Source of the DNA: Nitrospirota bacterium
GTDB lineage: Bacteria > Nitrospirota > Nitrospiria > Nitrospirales > NS-4
Length of the DNA stretch: 29,072 nt
Direction of reading: 5' to 3'
NCBI GenBank assembly: GCA_005877565.1
Contig: VBOK01000080.1
Coordinates: 1-29,072, forward strand
This document shows, in pieces, positions 7,547 to 15,373 of this stretch (the first letter of the stretch is position 1; every line of letters starts with the position of its first letter). A program made the translations under genes and the position numbers. The notes under the pieces are model-generated. The model saw nothing but the letters and a program-made list of their open reading frames with translations, was not told where the DNA came from and made no database searches.

Positions 7547-7564
7547 CCAATACCTTATGAACCA

Positions 7565-8095
7565 ATGGCCATGTTGAAGATGACCCGTAACAGTCTGCAA
7601 ACACCGACCGTGACGAGCAACTCGAGGCGCCCAGTAGGATTGAGCTTCATCGATGTGCTGCGGGCCCTCGTTAACTTGCTCCCTTTAAAAGGGTCCAGGT
7701 CCGCTGTTAGGCACCAGGAACATCGCCTTTGTTCACATGCTCACGGGTTCAGCCTCATCGAAGTGATGTTCTCTCTGGTCATTCTCGCCATCGGCGTTCT
7801 CGCCCTCACGCAACTGCAGCTCACGGTCACCCAAGGCAACGGCTCGACGAACACGATGGCGATGGCCGTCTCCCTCGCCGAGCAAAAGATTGAAAGCTTC
7901 AAGTCGGCATCATACGCGACCATCCAGTCGGAATCGCCCACGGCGGTCACGGCCTCGGGTGGGACGTATACTCGCCAGGTCATTGTGACGAACAATCAAC
8001 CGATGCTGAACGTGAAAACCGTTCAAGTGATCGTCTCGGGAGCAGACGGCCAGAGGACCTTCACAGTGCCGCTCTCCACGGTCATTGCCCAATAG
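7565..8095 (+). CDS. pilV: Type IV pilus minor pilin PilV-like, copy 2, with doubled N-terminal signature
   Basis: PilV paralogue, 176 residues from ATG 7565, the start colinear with that of copy 1 relative to the promoter. Near residue 25 it reads VGLSFIDVLRALVNL, a decayed pilin N-terminus resembling GFSFIDLMLALVVL of copy 1. After 36 codons a complete one follows: HGFSLIEVMFSLVILAIGVL, with Gly at -1 and Glu at +5. The downstream beta domain (GGTYTRQVIVTNNQPM, ending STVIAQ) is intact. Processing at the second site from ATG 7565 would need a leader of about 61 residues, far longer than usual. A TTG at 7676 would give a 24-residue leader but lacks a ribosome site. ATG 7580 is another option. 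Start therefore uncertain. Confidence 0.75.
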   Translation: MAMLKMTRNSLQTPTVTSNSRRPVGLSFIDVLRALVNLLPLKGSRSAVRHQEHRLCSHAHGFSLIEVMFSLVILAIGVLALTQLQLTVTQGNGSTNTMAMAVSLAEQKIESFKSASYATIQSESPTAVTASGGTYTRQVIVTNNQPMLNVKTVQVIVSGADGQRTFTVPLSTVIAQ

Positions 8096-8102
8096 CACAC
8101 GC

Positions 8103-8822
8103 ATGAAGACGCTCAAGTCCGAAACCGCCTTTAGTCACGTGGAGCTGCTCATCGCACTGGCGATCAGCGGGATCCTCTTCACGGGCATGTTCGAACTCTA
8201 TCTCTCTTCTGCCAGCGGCTCCTTGATCCAGAACGAGAGGGTGCAGATGCAGGCCGATGCCCGAGCGGCCATGACTCTCATGGCGCAGGATTTGAGACAG
8301 CTCTATGGTTCTGCGACTGTATCCACAACGTTGACCCCCAACGACACGCTCAGTTTTCTACGGTTAGAAGACTCCGGCTATTCATCGGGCGGCAATACCG
8401 CCTTCACGCTGAACGATACACTGAAGTCCTGGACGACCAGTTCGTTTGCGCCATCCTCCGCAGGAACCTATTCGGTTCAGATCGTCGGTGGCACCGGGAC
8501 GGGGCAGACGAACCCGATCAGCGGGAATACAGCAAGCCAGCTCAGTCTCTCAACCGGATGGGGTACGCTCCCGGATGCGACGTCTCTTTACGTCATCACC
8601 CGTTCGAAAACGTTGACGCGGACGGCCGATAACATGCTGCGATCCATCCCAGACGGAGGCCGCTCGGCAGTACTCGCCGCCAATATCACGAGCCTGTCGT
8701 TCTCCCAACTCAATGCCAGCACGATCAGCATCACCGAAGCTGCTCGCACTCGCGTCCCGGACCCTCGAACCCAGCGCTACGTGTATTACACGCTGACCCA
8801 GTCGGTCACGAAGAGGAATTAA
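8103..8822 (+). CDS. pilW: Type IV pilus minor pilin PilW-like, copy 2
   Basis: PilW paralogue, 239 residues. The N-terminus reads MKTLKSETA then FSHVELLIALAISGILFTGM: Glu at +5 is kept but the residue before the cleavage point is Ala, not Gly, which usually lowers prepilin peptidase efficiency. The middle region (VQMQADARAAMTLMAQDLRQ) and C-terminal beta domain (NITSLSFSQLNASTISI, ending TKRN) align with copy 1 along the whole length. ATG 8103 lies 7 nt after the pilV stop with no ribosome site, so translational coupling is likely. A TTG at 8085 overlapping pilV is possible but adds residues unlike a leader. Confidence 0.85.
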   Translation: MKTLKSETAFSHVELLIALAISGILFTGMFELYLSSASGSLIQNERVQMQADARAAMTLMAQDLRQLYGSATVSTTLTPNDTLSFLRLEDSGYSSGGNTAFTLNDTLKSWTTSSFAPSSAGTYSVQIVGGTGTGQTNPISGNTASQLSLSTGWGTLPDATSLYVITRSKTLTRTADNMLRSIPDGGRSAVLAANITSLSFSQLNASTISITEAARTRVPDPRTQRYVYYTLTQSVTKRN

Positions 8823-8829
8823 ATCGCGC

Positions 8830-10068
8830 ATGAGCACGTTGCTTCAGCCACTCAAAGCGCAAACCGGAGTCATCCTGGTCACGACGCTCCTGCTCTTGAT
8901 CCTCTTGACCGGTGTGGGGCTCACCAGCCTCGCCACCTTCGGGGTTAATCGGAGCCAATCTCAAAATCTTCTCAGTACGAAACAGGCCTTTCAATCGGCG
9001 GACGCCGGCATCCAATTTGCCAAGAAATATCTGAATCAGCATCAAGGTCTGTGGAGCACGTACGCTTCTTCCACGCCACAAACACTGATCCCCACCACCA
9101 CACTCACGGGATTAGGAACGTTTACCGTCAGTGCCCAGGATGGAGGAAACGGCAGCCTTCAGGTCACTTCGACCGGCACCGCCAGCAACAACGCGCAAGC
9201 GGTGATCACCAGTCTGGTGAATCTTGGGTCCTATGTTCCGGAAGATGCGATAACAGTGGACAAGGACCTGACGATAGGCGGGAACGCAACGTTCGCCGGG
9301 TCCAACGGCGGGGTGCACGCGAACGGCAACCTGACGATCTCGAACTCACCAGTCATCAGCACGAACGCGACAGCCTTCCTCTCGTACACCGTGACGGGGT
9401 CTCCTACGGTGGCCGGAGTGGCCGCCGGCAATCAAACGGTCGCTACAATTCCGCTGATCAAGGCCTTCTCCTTTTACGGCTCGTACGATTATCGCTTAAG
9501 CTGGGATGGCAACGTCTATGACCAAGCAGGAGTTGCCCAACCACTGACCGGCGGCACGTGGAATTGCTGGAGCTTCAGCTCGACAGCAACGTCTCAGACC
9601 TGGACGCTGAGCTGCAACAGTCCCGTCAATGGGACGCTCTATTTCCAGACGGATGTCTCGATTCCTGTGAGTGTCGGCACCACCCAGTCGCCCTGGGTTA
9701 CGACACTCATCACGGAAGGGTCCATTGATATCACTGCGTCGAGCGTGGTGGCGCGCGCTCCCACCGTCGCGGATGGCGCGCTCTTTAAGTCCGGGACCCA
9801 GAATTTCCTCTTCATCTCCGATGGGGACATTCATATTGGCAGTCTCTCGGGGGGAAACCTCACGGGGGTGGTCGCCGTGTACGAACAGGTGAGTGTTGAA
9901 GGAAACCCGACCATGTCCGGCTATATCGTCGTGCAAGACGGAGCGAACATCAGTGGGCTTGTAACCGCCGACTCTGTCAGTGGAGCCCTCAGCCTGACCT
10001 ATAACGGTGACTTGCCGATTCCAACTATTTTGAAGACGGCGCAAATCCAGACATGGAAGGCGCAGTAA
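8830..10068 (+). CDS. pilX: Type IV pilus assembly PilX-like protein, copy 2
   Basis: PilX paralogue, 412 residues. N-terminal membrane segment QTGVILVTTLLLLILLTGVG, then STKQAFQSADAGIQFAKKYL, matching SKQAFYLSEAGIQHAKTFL of copy 1. The large C-terminal domain has the same blocks in the same order (GGVHANGNLTISNSPVIS, LSWDGNVYD, VGTTQSPWVTTLI, DGALFKSGTQNFLF). It is about 23 residues shorter, mostly near the C-terminus. It begins 7 nt after pilW with a weak GAGG upstream. The divergence from copy 1 is large, so the duplication is old and both copies appear to have been kept under selection. Confidence 0.85.
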   Translation: MSTLLQPLKAQTGVILVTTLLLLILLTGVGLTSLATFGVNRSQSQNLLSTKQAFQSADAGIQFAKKYLNQHQGLWSTYASSTPQTLIPTTTLTGLGTFTVSAQDGGNGSLQVTSTGTASNNAQAVITSLVNLGSYVPEDAITVDKDLTIGGNATFAGSNGGVHANGNLTISNSPVISTNATAFLSYTVTGSPTVAGVAAGNQTVATIPLIKAFSFYGSYDYRLSWDGNVYDQAGVAQPLTGGTWNCWSFSSTATSQTWTLSCNSPVNGTLYFQTDVSIPVSVGTTQSPWVTTLITEGSIDITASSVVARAPTVADGALFKSGTQNFLFISDGDIHIGSLSGGNLTGVVAVYEQVSVEGNPTMSGYIVVQDGANISGLVTADSVSGALSLTYNGDLPIPTILKTAQIQTWKAQ

Positions 10069-10088
10069 CAAGAGAGAGGAGAATACCG

Positions 10089-10634
10089 ATGAACACACGG
10101 CCTTTAATGCTCACTCTGATCATGGTGCTTGGGCTGGTGGGCCCCCTGGAGGCATCCCACCTGCAACAGCAGAGCCTTGCCCTGCAACAGCAAGGGCTGA
10201 CCCTTGCGCAGACCTACCGCCAGCTTATGCATCAGAGGCACGGCCTCCTGGATCAACTCACTAAGCTCAATCACAAAACGAAACATAAAGACTGGCAAGA
10301 CCTTTTTAGTTCCTACCACCAGGTTAATGTAGACAACGCGACGGCCCAGCAAGACCTGACGGCCTATACGCAGAGCACTTCACAAGATAATTGGAACACT
10401 TACCAGAATGATCTCAACCAGTCAAATTCGGATCAAAATGACTACCAGAATCAATTGCAGAGCCTGACACCGAAACAAGGCGACGCCCAAGCCTTCCAAA
10501 ACCAGGCGACAGCACTCCTCACTGCACTGGAAGCCAACCAGCAGCAGCTGGATGCGAACGCGCAAGCGTGGGTGGTGTATAAACAACTGGTCCAACAACT
10601 CACTGCCGCGAAGAATGCCCATAATCATAATTGA
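10089..10634 (+). CDS. Glutamine-rich exported protein of unknown function
   Basis: Not a family I recognise. It has 181 residues with a cleavable signal peptide (MNTRPLMLTLIMVLGLVGPL, then EAS). The mature part is about one fifth glutamine and rich in asparagine, with runs such as LQQQSLALQQQG, NSDQNDYQNQLQ and EANQQQLDANAQAW, a pattern expected to form long alpha helices or a coiled coil. There are no cysteines and no enzymatic motif. The start ATG 10089 follows GAGAGGAGA at 7-8 nt, the best ribosome site in the pilus cluster; an earlier ATG at 10053 overlaps pilX and adds a charged stretch ahead of the signal peptide, so it is rejected. It lies 20 nt after the second pilX and has no partner after the first, so it probably serves the second set. 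Confidence 0.7.
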   Translation: MNTRPLMLTLIMVLGLVGPLEASHLQQQSLALQQQGLTLAQTYRQLMHQRHGLLDQLTKLNHKTKHKDWQDLFSSYHQVNVDNATAQQDLTAYTQSTSQDNWNTYQNDLNQSNSDQNDYQNQLQSLTPKQGDAQAFQNQATALLTALEANQQQLDANAQAWVVYKQLVQQLTAAKNAHNHN

Positions 10635-10822
10635 GAATGAAATAGCCGACCTCGCCTTGTCACACTGGATGAGTGAGACGTGCGCTCGGTCCAGCGCCGG
10701 CAGTCGCCATACAGGCTCCGGGGAACTCTGGTAGTCCAGGCCAGGCTGTTCTGACGCGATCATTTCGCGCGCTGTGTGTCTCCTGTCATCATTCCTCCGG
10801 TGGTTTCCTCCCCGATTTGAGC

Positions 10823-10828
10823 TATAAT
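10823..10828 (+). promoter_or_regulatory. -10 box of the pilB promoter
   Basis: TATAAT, a perfect -10 hexamer, with no good -35 (GTGGTT at 17 bases). Transcription would start near 10835. Otherwise nothing is seen in the 238 bases between the glutamine-rich gene and pilB. Confidence 0.5.
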
Positions 10829-10872
10829 ACGCCCGCTCCAAGTCGGGCATTCCTCTATCGTCAGGAGCAGGC

Positions 10873-12822
10873 ATGGGCGACGTGAAAGACAGCCTGAAAG
10901 CCGAAGAATCGGGAGCTCCCAAGCGCCGTCGCAAGCTTGGTGAGGTCCTGATCGAAGCCGGTCTGCTTTCTCAGGACCAGCTGACCACCGCGCTCGTAGA
11001 ATGCGCCCAATCCGGCAAACGGCTGGGCGAATACCTCGTTGACCAGGCCATCGTTTCAGAGCACGACATTACCTCGTGTTTGTCTAACCAACTAGGCTTC
11101 CTCTTCGTGGATCTCGCCAAGGAAGATTTGAACCCCGAGCTGGCTTCGACCATTCCCGAACCCATAGCCAAGCGCTACCAGGCCGTCCCACTCCGCCAAG
11201 AAGGCAAATCCTTGACCGTGGCCATGGACAATCCTCTCGACTTTGAGGCCATTCAGGATATTTCGTTCTTGAGCGGGTGCACCGTGAAACCGGTGCTGGC
11301 GGCCCGGTCCCTCATTAAAGAGACGCTGGAAAAGATCTACGTCAAACCGGAGATCGAGGCGGCGATCGACCGCATCACTGGGGACAACACCGAGGAGTCT
11401 AGAGAGGAGTTATTGGAGGTCCTCTCCGACACCGACCAGCCGACGGAAGCCGAGATCCAGACCCTGGAAGAGGAGACTCGTCGGGCCCCCATCGTCCGGC
11501 TCGCGAACATGATCATGGCCGAGGCCGTCCGAGCCCGGGCCAGCGACATCCACATCGAGCCGACCCGCAAAGACACGGTGGTGCGGTTTCGTGTGGACGG
11601 CTTGCTCCGTGAGATCTTGCGTCTGCCGAAGGGGGTACACCCCTCACTCATTTCGCGTTTCAAGATCCTGGCCAAATTGGACATCGCCGAGCGCCGCCTG
11701 CCGCAAGATGGGGCCATCAGACTGAAGGTTGAAAAACGCGAGATTGAACTGAGAGTGTCTACCCTGCCGACGCTGCATGCCGAGAAATTAGTCCTCCGGA
11801 TCACGGACCAGTCGAAATCCCTGACCAATATGGAGTCCCTTGGCCTCTCCGAGACACACAGCGCCACGATCAGGTCGTTCACCCAGCGCCACAAGGGCAT
11901 CATCCTCGTGACCGGTCCAACGGGAAGCGGGAAGACGACCACCTTGTATGCCATCCTGAACAGCATCAAGTCCACGACGATCAACCTCCTGACCGTGGAG
12001 GACCCGGTCGAGAGCAACTTCGACGGAATCAACCAGACCCAGGTCAACGTCGACGCAGGTCTGACCTTTGCCATAGCCCTTCGCGCCATCCTGCGACAGG
12101 ACCCGGACGTCGTCTTCGTCGGCGAGATCAGGGACTTGGAAACCGCGGAGATCGCCAGCCGGGCCGCTATGACTGGCCACCTGGTGCTCTCCACCCTGCA
12201 CACCAACGACGCCCCGTCGGCCATCACGCGACTCATCAACATCGGCATCCCACGCTATCTCGTGGCGTCTCTGGTCGAAGGGGTCATCGCCCAGCGTCTG
12301 GTCAGGAGCATCTGCCCGCATTGCAAGGAGAAAGCGACGCCGGACCCGGCCACGCTGATGACCCTCAGGATTCCGCCGGAAACCTTATCGAACGTGCAGT
12401 TCTACGCGGGAAGGGGCTGTAAAGAGTGCGAGAATACCGGGTACTTGGGGCGGATGGCCATCATGGAGATCATCGACCCGACTGCCCGGATGCGCGAGAT
12501 GATCTCGGCGGAAGCGTCTGAGCAGGAGTTGCGCCTGGCCGCCGTTGCGGCCAAGATGACCACGCTGGGCGAGGACGGCCTGGACAAGGCCAAGGCGGGC
12601 CTGACGACGCTCGAAGAACTGTTGCGCGTGATCGAAGTGACGAGCAAGACCGAATCGATCTGTCCAACCTGTGCCCGGATCGTTCAGTACGACTTCGTGG
12701 CCTGCCCTCACTGCGAGACGATGCTCAGCCGCAACTGCATGGGTTGCAAGCGCTCCCTTCAGCTCGAGTGGAAGACCTGCCCATACTGTGGGACCCGCGT
12801 CGGCAAGAAGAAACGCTTCTGA
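10873..12822 (+). CDS. pilB: Type IV pilus assembly ATPase PilB/GspE with extra C-terminal zinc ribbons
   Basis: Cytoplasmic hexameric motor that drives pilus extension, 649 residues. An N-terminal MshEN-like region (KLGEVLIEAGLLSQDQLTTA, then RLGEYLV) resembles domains that bind cyclic di-GMP. The ATPase core has Walker A GPTGSGKTTT, Walker B RQDPDVVFVGEIRD and the His box TGHLVLSTLHTND. The usual tetracysteine site is present (CPHC ... CKEC). After the normal end of the family, a tail of roughly 45 residues holds CPTC, CPHC, CMGC and CPYC, a double zinc ribbon not usual in PilB. ATG 10873 follows AGGAG. The stop lies 6 nt from that of the convergent hemW, so no terminator fits between. No pilC, pilT or pilMNOPQ is in the window. 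Confidence 0.92.
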   Translation: MGDVKDSLKAEESGAPKRRRKLGEVLIEAGLLSQDQLTTALVECAQSGKRLGEYLVDQAIVSEHDITSCLSNQLGFLFVDLAKEDLNPELASTIPEPIAKRYQAVPLRQEGKSLTVAMDNPLDFEAIQDISFLSGCTVKPVLAARSLIKETLEKIYVKPEIEAAIDRITGDNTEESREELLEVLSDTDQPTEAEIQTLEEETRRAPIVRLANMIMAEAVRARASDIHIEPTRKDTVVRFRVDGLLREILRLPKGVHPSLISRFKILAKLDIAERRLPQDGAIRLKVEKREIELRVSTLPTLHAEKLVLRITDQSKSLTNMESLGLSETHSATIRSFTQRHKGIILVTGPTGSGKTTTLYAILNSIKSTTINLLTVEDPVESNFDGINQTQVNVDAGLTFAIALRAILRQDPDVVFVGEIRDLETAEIASRAAMTGHLVLSTLHTNDAPSAITRLINIGIPRYLVASLVEGVIAQRLVRSICPHCKEKATPDPATLMTLRIPPETLSNVQFYAGRGCKECENTGYLGRMAIMEIIDPTARMREMISAEASEQELRLAAVAAKMTTLGEDGLDKAKAGLTTLEELLRVIEVTSKTESICPTCARIVQYDFVACPHCETMLSRNCMGCKRSLQLEWKTCPYCGTRVGKKKRF

Positions 12823-12828
12823 CCCTCC

Positions 12829-13992
12829 TCACAGCAACGCGACGGCCAGTTCGTCGGCCAGCAGAAGCCCGTCATCGCTGGCCCGAAGGACTTCGCCGTC
12901 CAGGACCACCCACCCGTCACGGACCAGCCGCTCGATCGGCTCCCGGAATCGCTCGATCGGATCGAGACAGTACCGCTCGCGCAGGGAAGTGCAGGCCACC
13001 CCCGAGACCGTGCGGAGCCCAAAAGCCACCGCCTCCCGCAACCGCAGGTCCGGCGTCCCCACCTCCCTCTCCTCAATCGGCGGCACACCGGCTGACACCA
13101 GCCGATGGTACTCCTCCAGCGATGCGACCGCGCTGAACCGCGCTCCGTCCAGGTACGAATGGGCGCTAGGGCCCACTCCCAGCCACTCGCGATCGGTCCA
13201 GTAGCCAAGATTGTGCCGGCAGACGTGGCCCGACCGCGCGAAGTTGGAGACCTCATACTGGAGATAGCCAGCGGCCTTCAGCCTGTCCCGTCCCTCCTGA
13301 TACATATCGGCCAGCGCATCTTCGTCATACAGATTCAGTCGCCCTCCCTCCACCTCCCGGTGAAGATGCGTCCCCTTTTCGATCGTCAGCCCATAGAAGG
13401 CGAGATGCTCGGGCGCCAAGGTGATCGCAGTGTCGAGATTGGCCCGCCAGCGGGAAAGGGACTGGCCCGGGAGCCCGTAGATCAGGTCCAGGTTCAGGTT
13501 GGCAAAGTCAGCCCGGCGAGCGGCACCGACAGCCTGCACGATCTCCCGGGCCGTATGCGGAGTGTTGGCCGCTTTCAGCTCCGCATCGTCGAACGACTGT
13601 GCGCCCAAGCTAAGCCGGTTGAACCCGCCTTGCCGGAGCGCTCGTAGGAATGACTCCTCCACCGAGGCCGGATTGGCCTCGATCGAGACTTCGGCGGCTT
13701 GATCCACGACAAAGCTTCGCCGGCAGGCCTCCAGGATGCTGAGCAGTTGTCCGGACGAGAGGGTCGTGGGCGTTCCACCACCGAAGTAGAGCGTCTCAAC
13801 AGTCCGCCCGCGGAGTGTATTGGTCCTGCCGTGCAGCTGGATCTCCGCCAGCAGATCGGACACAAAGGCCGCAACGCGGTCATCTCGACGGGCACGGGTG
13901 AAGAAGCCACAGAAGTGGCACCGCCGGTCGCAGAATGGCACGTGGAGATACAGGCCAACGTCGTCGTCCCGAGAAATCATTGCAGGCCTCAT
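12829..13992 (-). CDS. hemW: Radical SAM heme chaperone HemW (HemN-like)
   Basis: Cytoplasmic radical SAM protein of the HemW family, once annotated as oxygen-independent coproporphyrinogen oxidase; characterised members bind and deliver heme. 387 residues, the usual length. The cluster motif CDRRCHFCGF (C-x3-C-x2-C) lies near residue 21, after LYLHVPF. Other family motifs are ETLYFGGGTPTTL, EANPASVE, NRLSLGAQSFDDAELK, LDLIYGLPGQS and VGPSAHSYLDG. The start ATG 13992 overlaps the panC stop by four bases (ATGA), implying coupled translation. It is the last gene of the dapL-folK-panC-hemW operon. True HemN has a different N-terminus, so HemW is preferred. Confidence 0.9.
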   Translation of the reverse strand: MRPAMISRDDDVGLYLHVPFCDRRCHFCGFFTRARRDDRVAAFVSDLLAEIQLHGRTNTLRGRTVETLYFGGGTPTTLSSGQLLSILEACRRSFVVDQAAEVSIEANPASVEESFLRALRQGGFNRLSLGAQSFDDAELKAANTPHTAREIVQAVGAARRADFANLNLDLIYGLPGQSLSRWRANLDTAITLAPEHLAFYGLTIEKGTHLHREVEGGRLNLYDEDALADMYQEGRDRLKAAGYLQYEVSNFARSGHVCRHNLGYWTDREWLGVGPSAHSYLDGARFSAVASLEEYHRLVSAGVPPIEEREVGTPDLRLREAVAFGLRTVSGVACTSLRERYCLDPIERFREPIERLVRDGWVVLDGEVLRASDDGLLLADELAVALL

Positions 13993-14837
13993 CGCGCAGT
14001 CACGATCAGATTATCGATCAACCGGGTCTCTCCAATCCAGACAGCAAGCAAGAGCACCACACGTCCCCGCACGCTGCGCACTTCATCCAGCGTGATGGGA
14101 TCCACGACGGCGAGGTAATCCAGACGCACCACGGGCTCTGCCCTGATGAGCCGAGTCATGGCCGCTTCGACCTTTCTCACCGACCGTTCCCCGGCCCGGA
14201 TCAACTCTCGGCCCTCAGACAGAGCACGGTAGAGCACGGTCGCCGCTTTCCGCTCTTCCGGCGAGAGGTGCCGGTTGCGCGAGCTGAGCGCTAGGCCATC
14301 CGGCTCGCGGACGGTGGGGCGCACGACGATCTCCGTATCCAGATCCAGATCCTTGGCCAGCCGCTCGACTACTACCGCCTGTTGATAGTCCTTCTGGCCG
14401 AAGAACGCCTTGTCAGGGCGGATGATGTTCAGGAGCTTCGTCACCACCGTCGTCACGCCCCCGAAGTGTCCCGGCCGTGAGAGCCCCTCGTACCGACGTG
14501 TGAGGCGCTGCACAGAGACGACCGTCTCGAAATCCGCCGGGTACATCTCCTGGGCGCGGGGGATGAAGACGGTGTCGACGCCGGCTGACCGGCAGATGCG
14601 GAGATCCTGCGCGAGCGAGCGAGGGTACCGGTCGAAGTCCTCCAGCGGACCGAACTGCAGGGGGTTCACGAAGATGCTCACGGCCACCGCGTCGCAGGCC
14701 AGCCTGGCCGCGCGGATCAGCGAGCGGTGCCCCTCGTGCAGGGCGCCCATGGTCGGCACCAGCCCGATCGTCACTCCTTTCCGCTGGAGCCCTCGAGACC
14801 AGGTGCGCATCGCGTTGACGGTCTGAATCCGCCGCAT
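13989..14837 (-). CDS. panC: Pantothenate synthetase PanC
   Basis: Joins pantoate and beta-alanine with ATP to make pantothenate, the vitamin precursor of coenzyme A. 282 residues, the normal size. Motifs: LVPTMGALHEGH near the N-terminus (nucleotide-binding HxGH), FVNPLQFGPLEDFDRYPR, LSRPGHFGGVTTVV, PDKAFFGQKDYQQ and PDGLALSSRNR. The start ATG 14837 shares its A with the TGA stop of folK (TGATG). A GTG further upstream at 14867 would put ten extra residues before the conserved IQTVNAMRTWS and is less likely. A coaE gene for the last step of the CoA pathway lies elsewhere in the window (20834). Confidence 0.95.
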   Translation of the reverse strand: MRRIQTVNAMRTWSRGLQRKGVTIGLVPTMGALHEGHRSLIRAARLACDAVAVSIFVNPLQFGPLEDFDRYPRSLAQDLRICRSAGVDTVFIPRAQEMYPADFETVVSVQRLTRRYEGLSRPGHFGGVTTVVTKLLNIIRPDKAFFGQKDYQQAVVVERLAKDLDLDTEIVVRPTVREPDGLALSSRNRHLSPEERKAATVLYRALSEGRELIRAGERSVRKVEAAMTRLIRAEPVVRLDYLAVVDPITLDEVRSVRGRVVLLLAVWIGETRLIDNLIVTAR

Positions 14838-15361
14838 CAAGGCCGACAGGCGCCGCCAGGCGTCCACGGAACGACAGGCTCCTCCAGACGGCGGACCGCG
14901 TGCGGATCCTTGAGAGTGGTCAGAAGCGATGCCACGGTCTCGCCCAGCGCCGGATGCCGGAAGGCCGGCGTCAGTTCAGCCAAAGGAGCCAAGACGAAGC
15001 GGCGCTCGTGCAGACGCGGGTGCGGGACTTCCAGCCCATTGTCGTGGATGACCTGGTCCCCGTAGAACAGGAGGTCAAGATCCATGGTGCGGGGTCCTGA
15101 TGAACGGTCGGGGTCGCGGCCCATTCCCCGCTCGGTCTCCTTGAGGATCAGCAGCAGACGCCAGGCTGGCAGGTCAGTGTCCACCCGCGCCACGAGGTTC
15201 AGGAACGGCCCGCCGACGTCTCCTACCGGCTCCGTCTCGTACGCGGAAGAGTACCGAACCAACTGACTTTGCGGGAGCATGCCCAGCAACCCGAGCGCGC
15301 GGGCGCAGAAGTCGCGCCGATCGCCCAGGTTCGACCCGATCCCGATGTAGGTTTCAACCAT
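14837..15361 (-). CDS. folK: 2-amino-4-hydroxy-6-hydroxymethyldihydropteridine pyrophosphokinase FolK
   Basis: Transfers pyrophosphate from ATP to the pterin in folate synthesis. 174 residues. Typical motifs: YIGIGSNLGDR at the N-terminus, SSAYETEPVG, FLNLVARVDTDL, and the signature GPRTMDLDLLFYGD with the magnesium-binding Asp pair, followed by VPHPRLHERRFVLAPLAEL. The start ATG 15361 lies 12 nt after the dapL stop. The gene is coupled to panC through TGATG. Unusually for a folate gene it sits without folP or folB here, grouped with lysine and CoA genes instead. Confidence 0.95.
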   Translation of the reverse strand: MVETYIGIGSNLGDRRDFCARALGLLGMLPQSQLVRYSSAYETEPVGDVGGPFLNLVARVDTDLPAWRLLLILKETERGMGRDPDRSSGPRTMDLDLLFYGDQVIHDNGLEVPHPRLHERRFVLAPLAELTPAFRHPALGETVASLLTTLKDPHAVRRLEEPVVPWTPGGACRP

Positions 15362-15373
15362 CCCCGCCCACCC

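Noticed and set aside
7445..7564. Upstream ATG 7445 as start of the second PilV
   Set aside because: It precedes the predicted sigma-54 transcription start near 7557 and would add 40 residues unlike a prepilin leader.
10635..10822. Possible riboswitch or small RNA before pilB
   Set aside because: No conserved cyclic di-GMP aptamer motifs or convincing fold could be found by eye.
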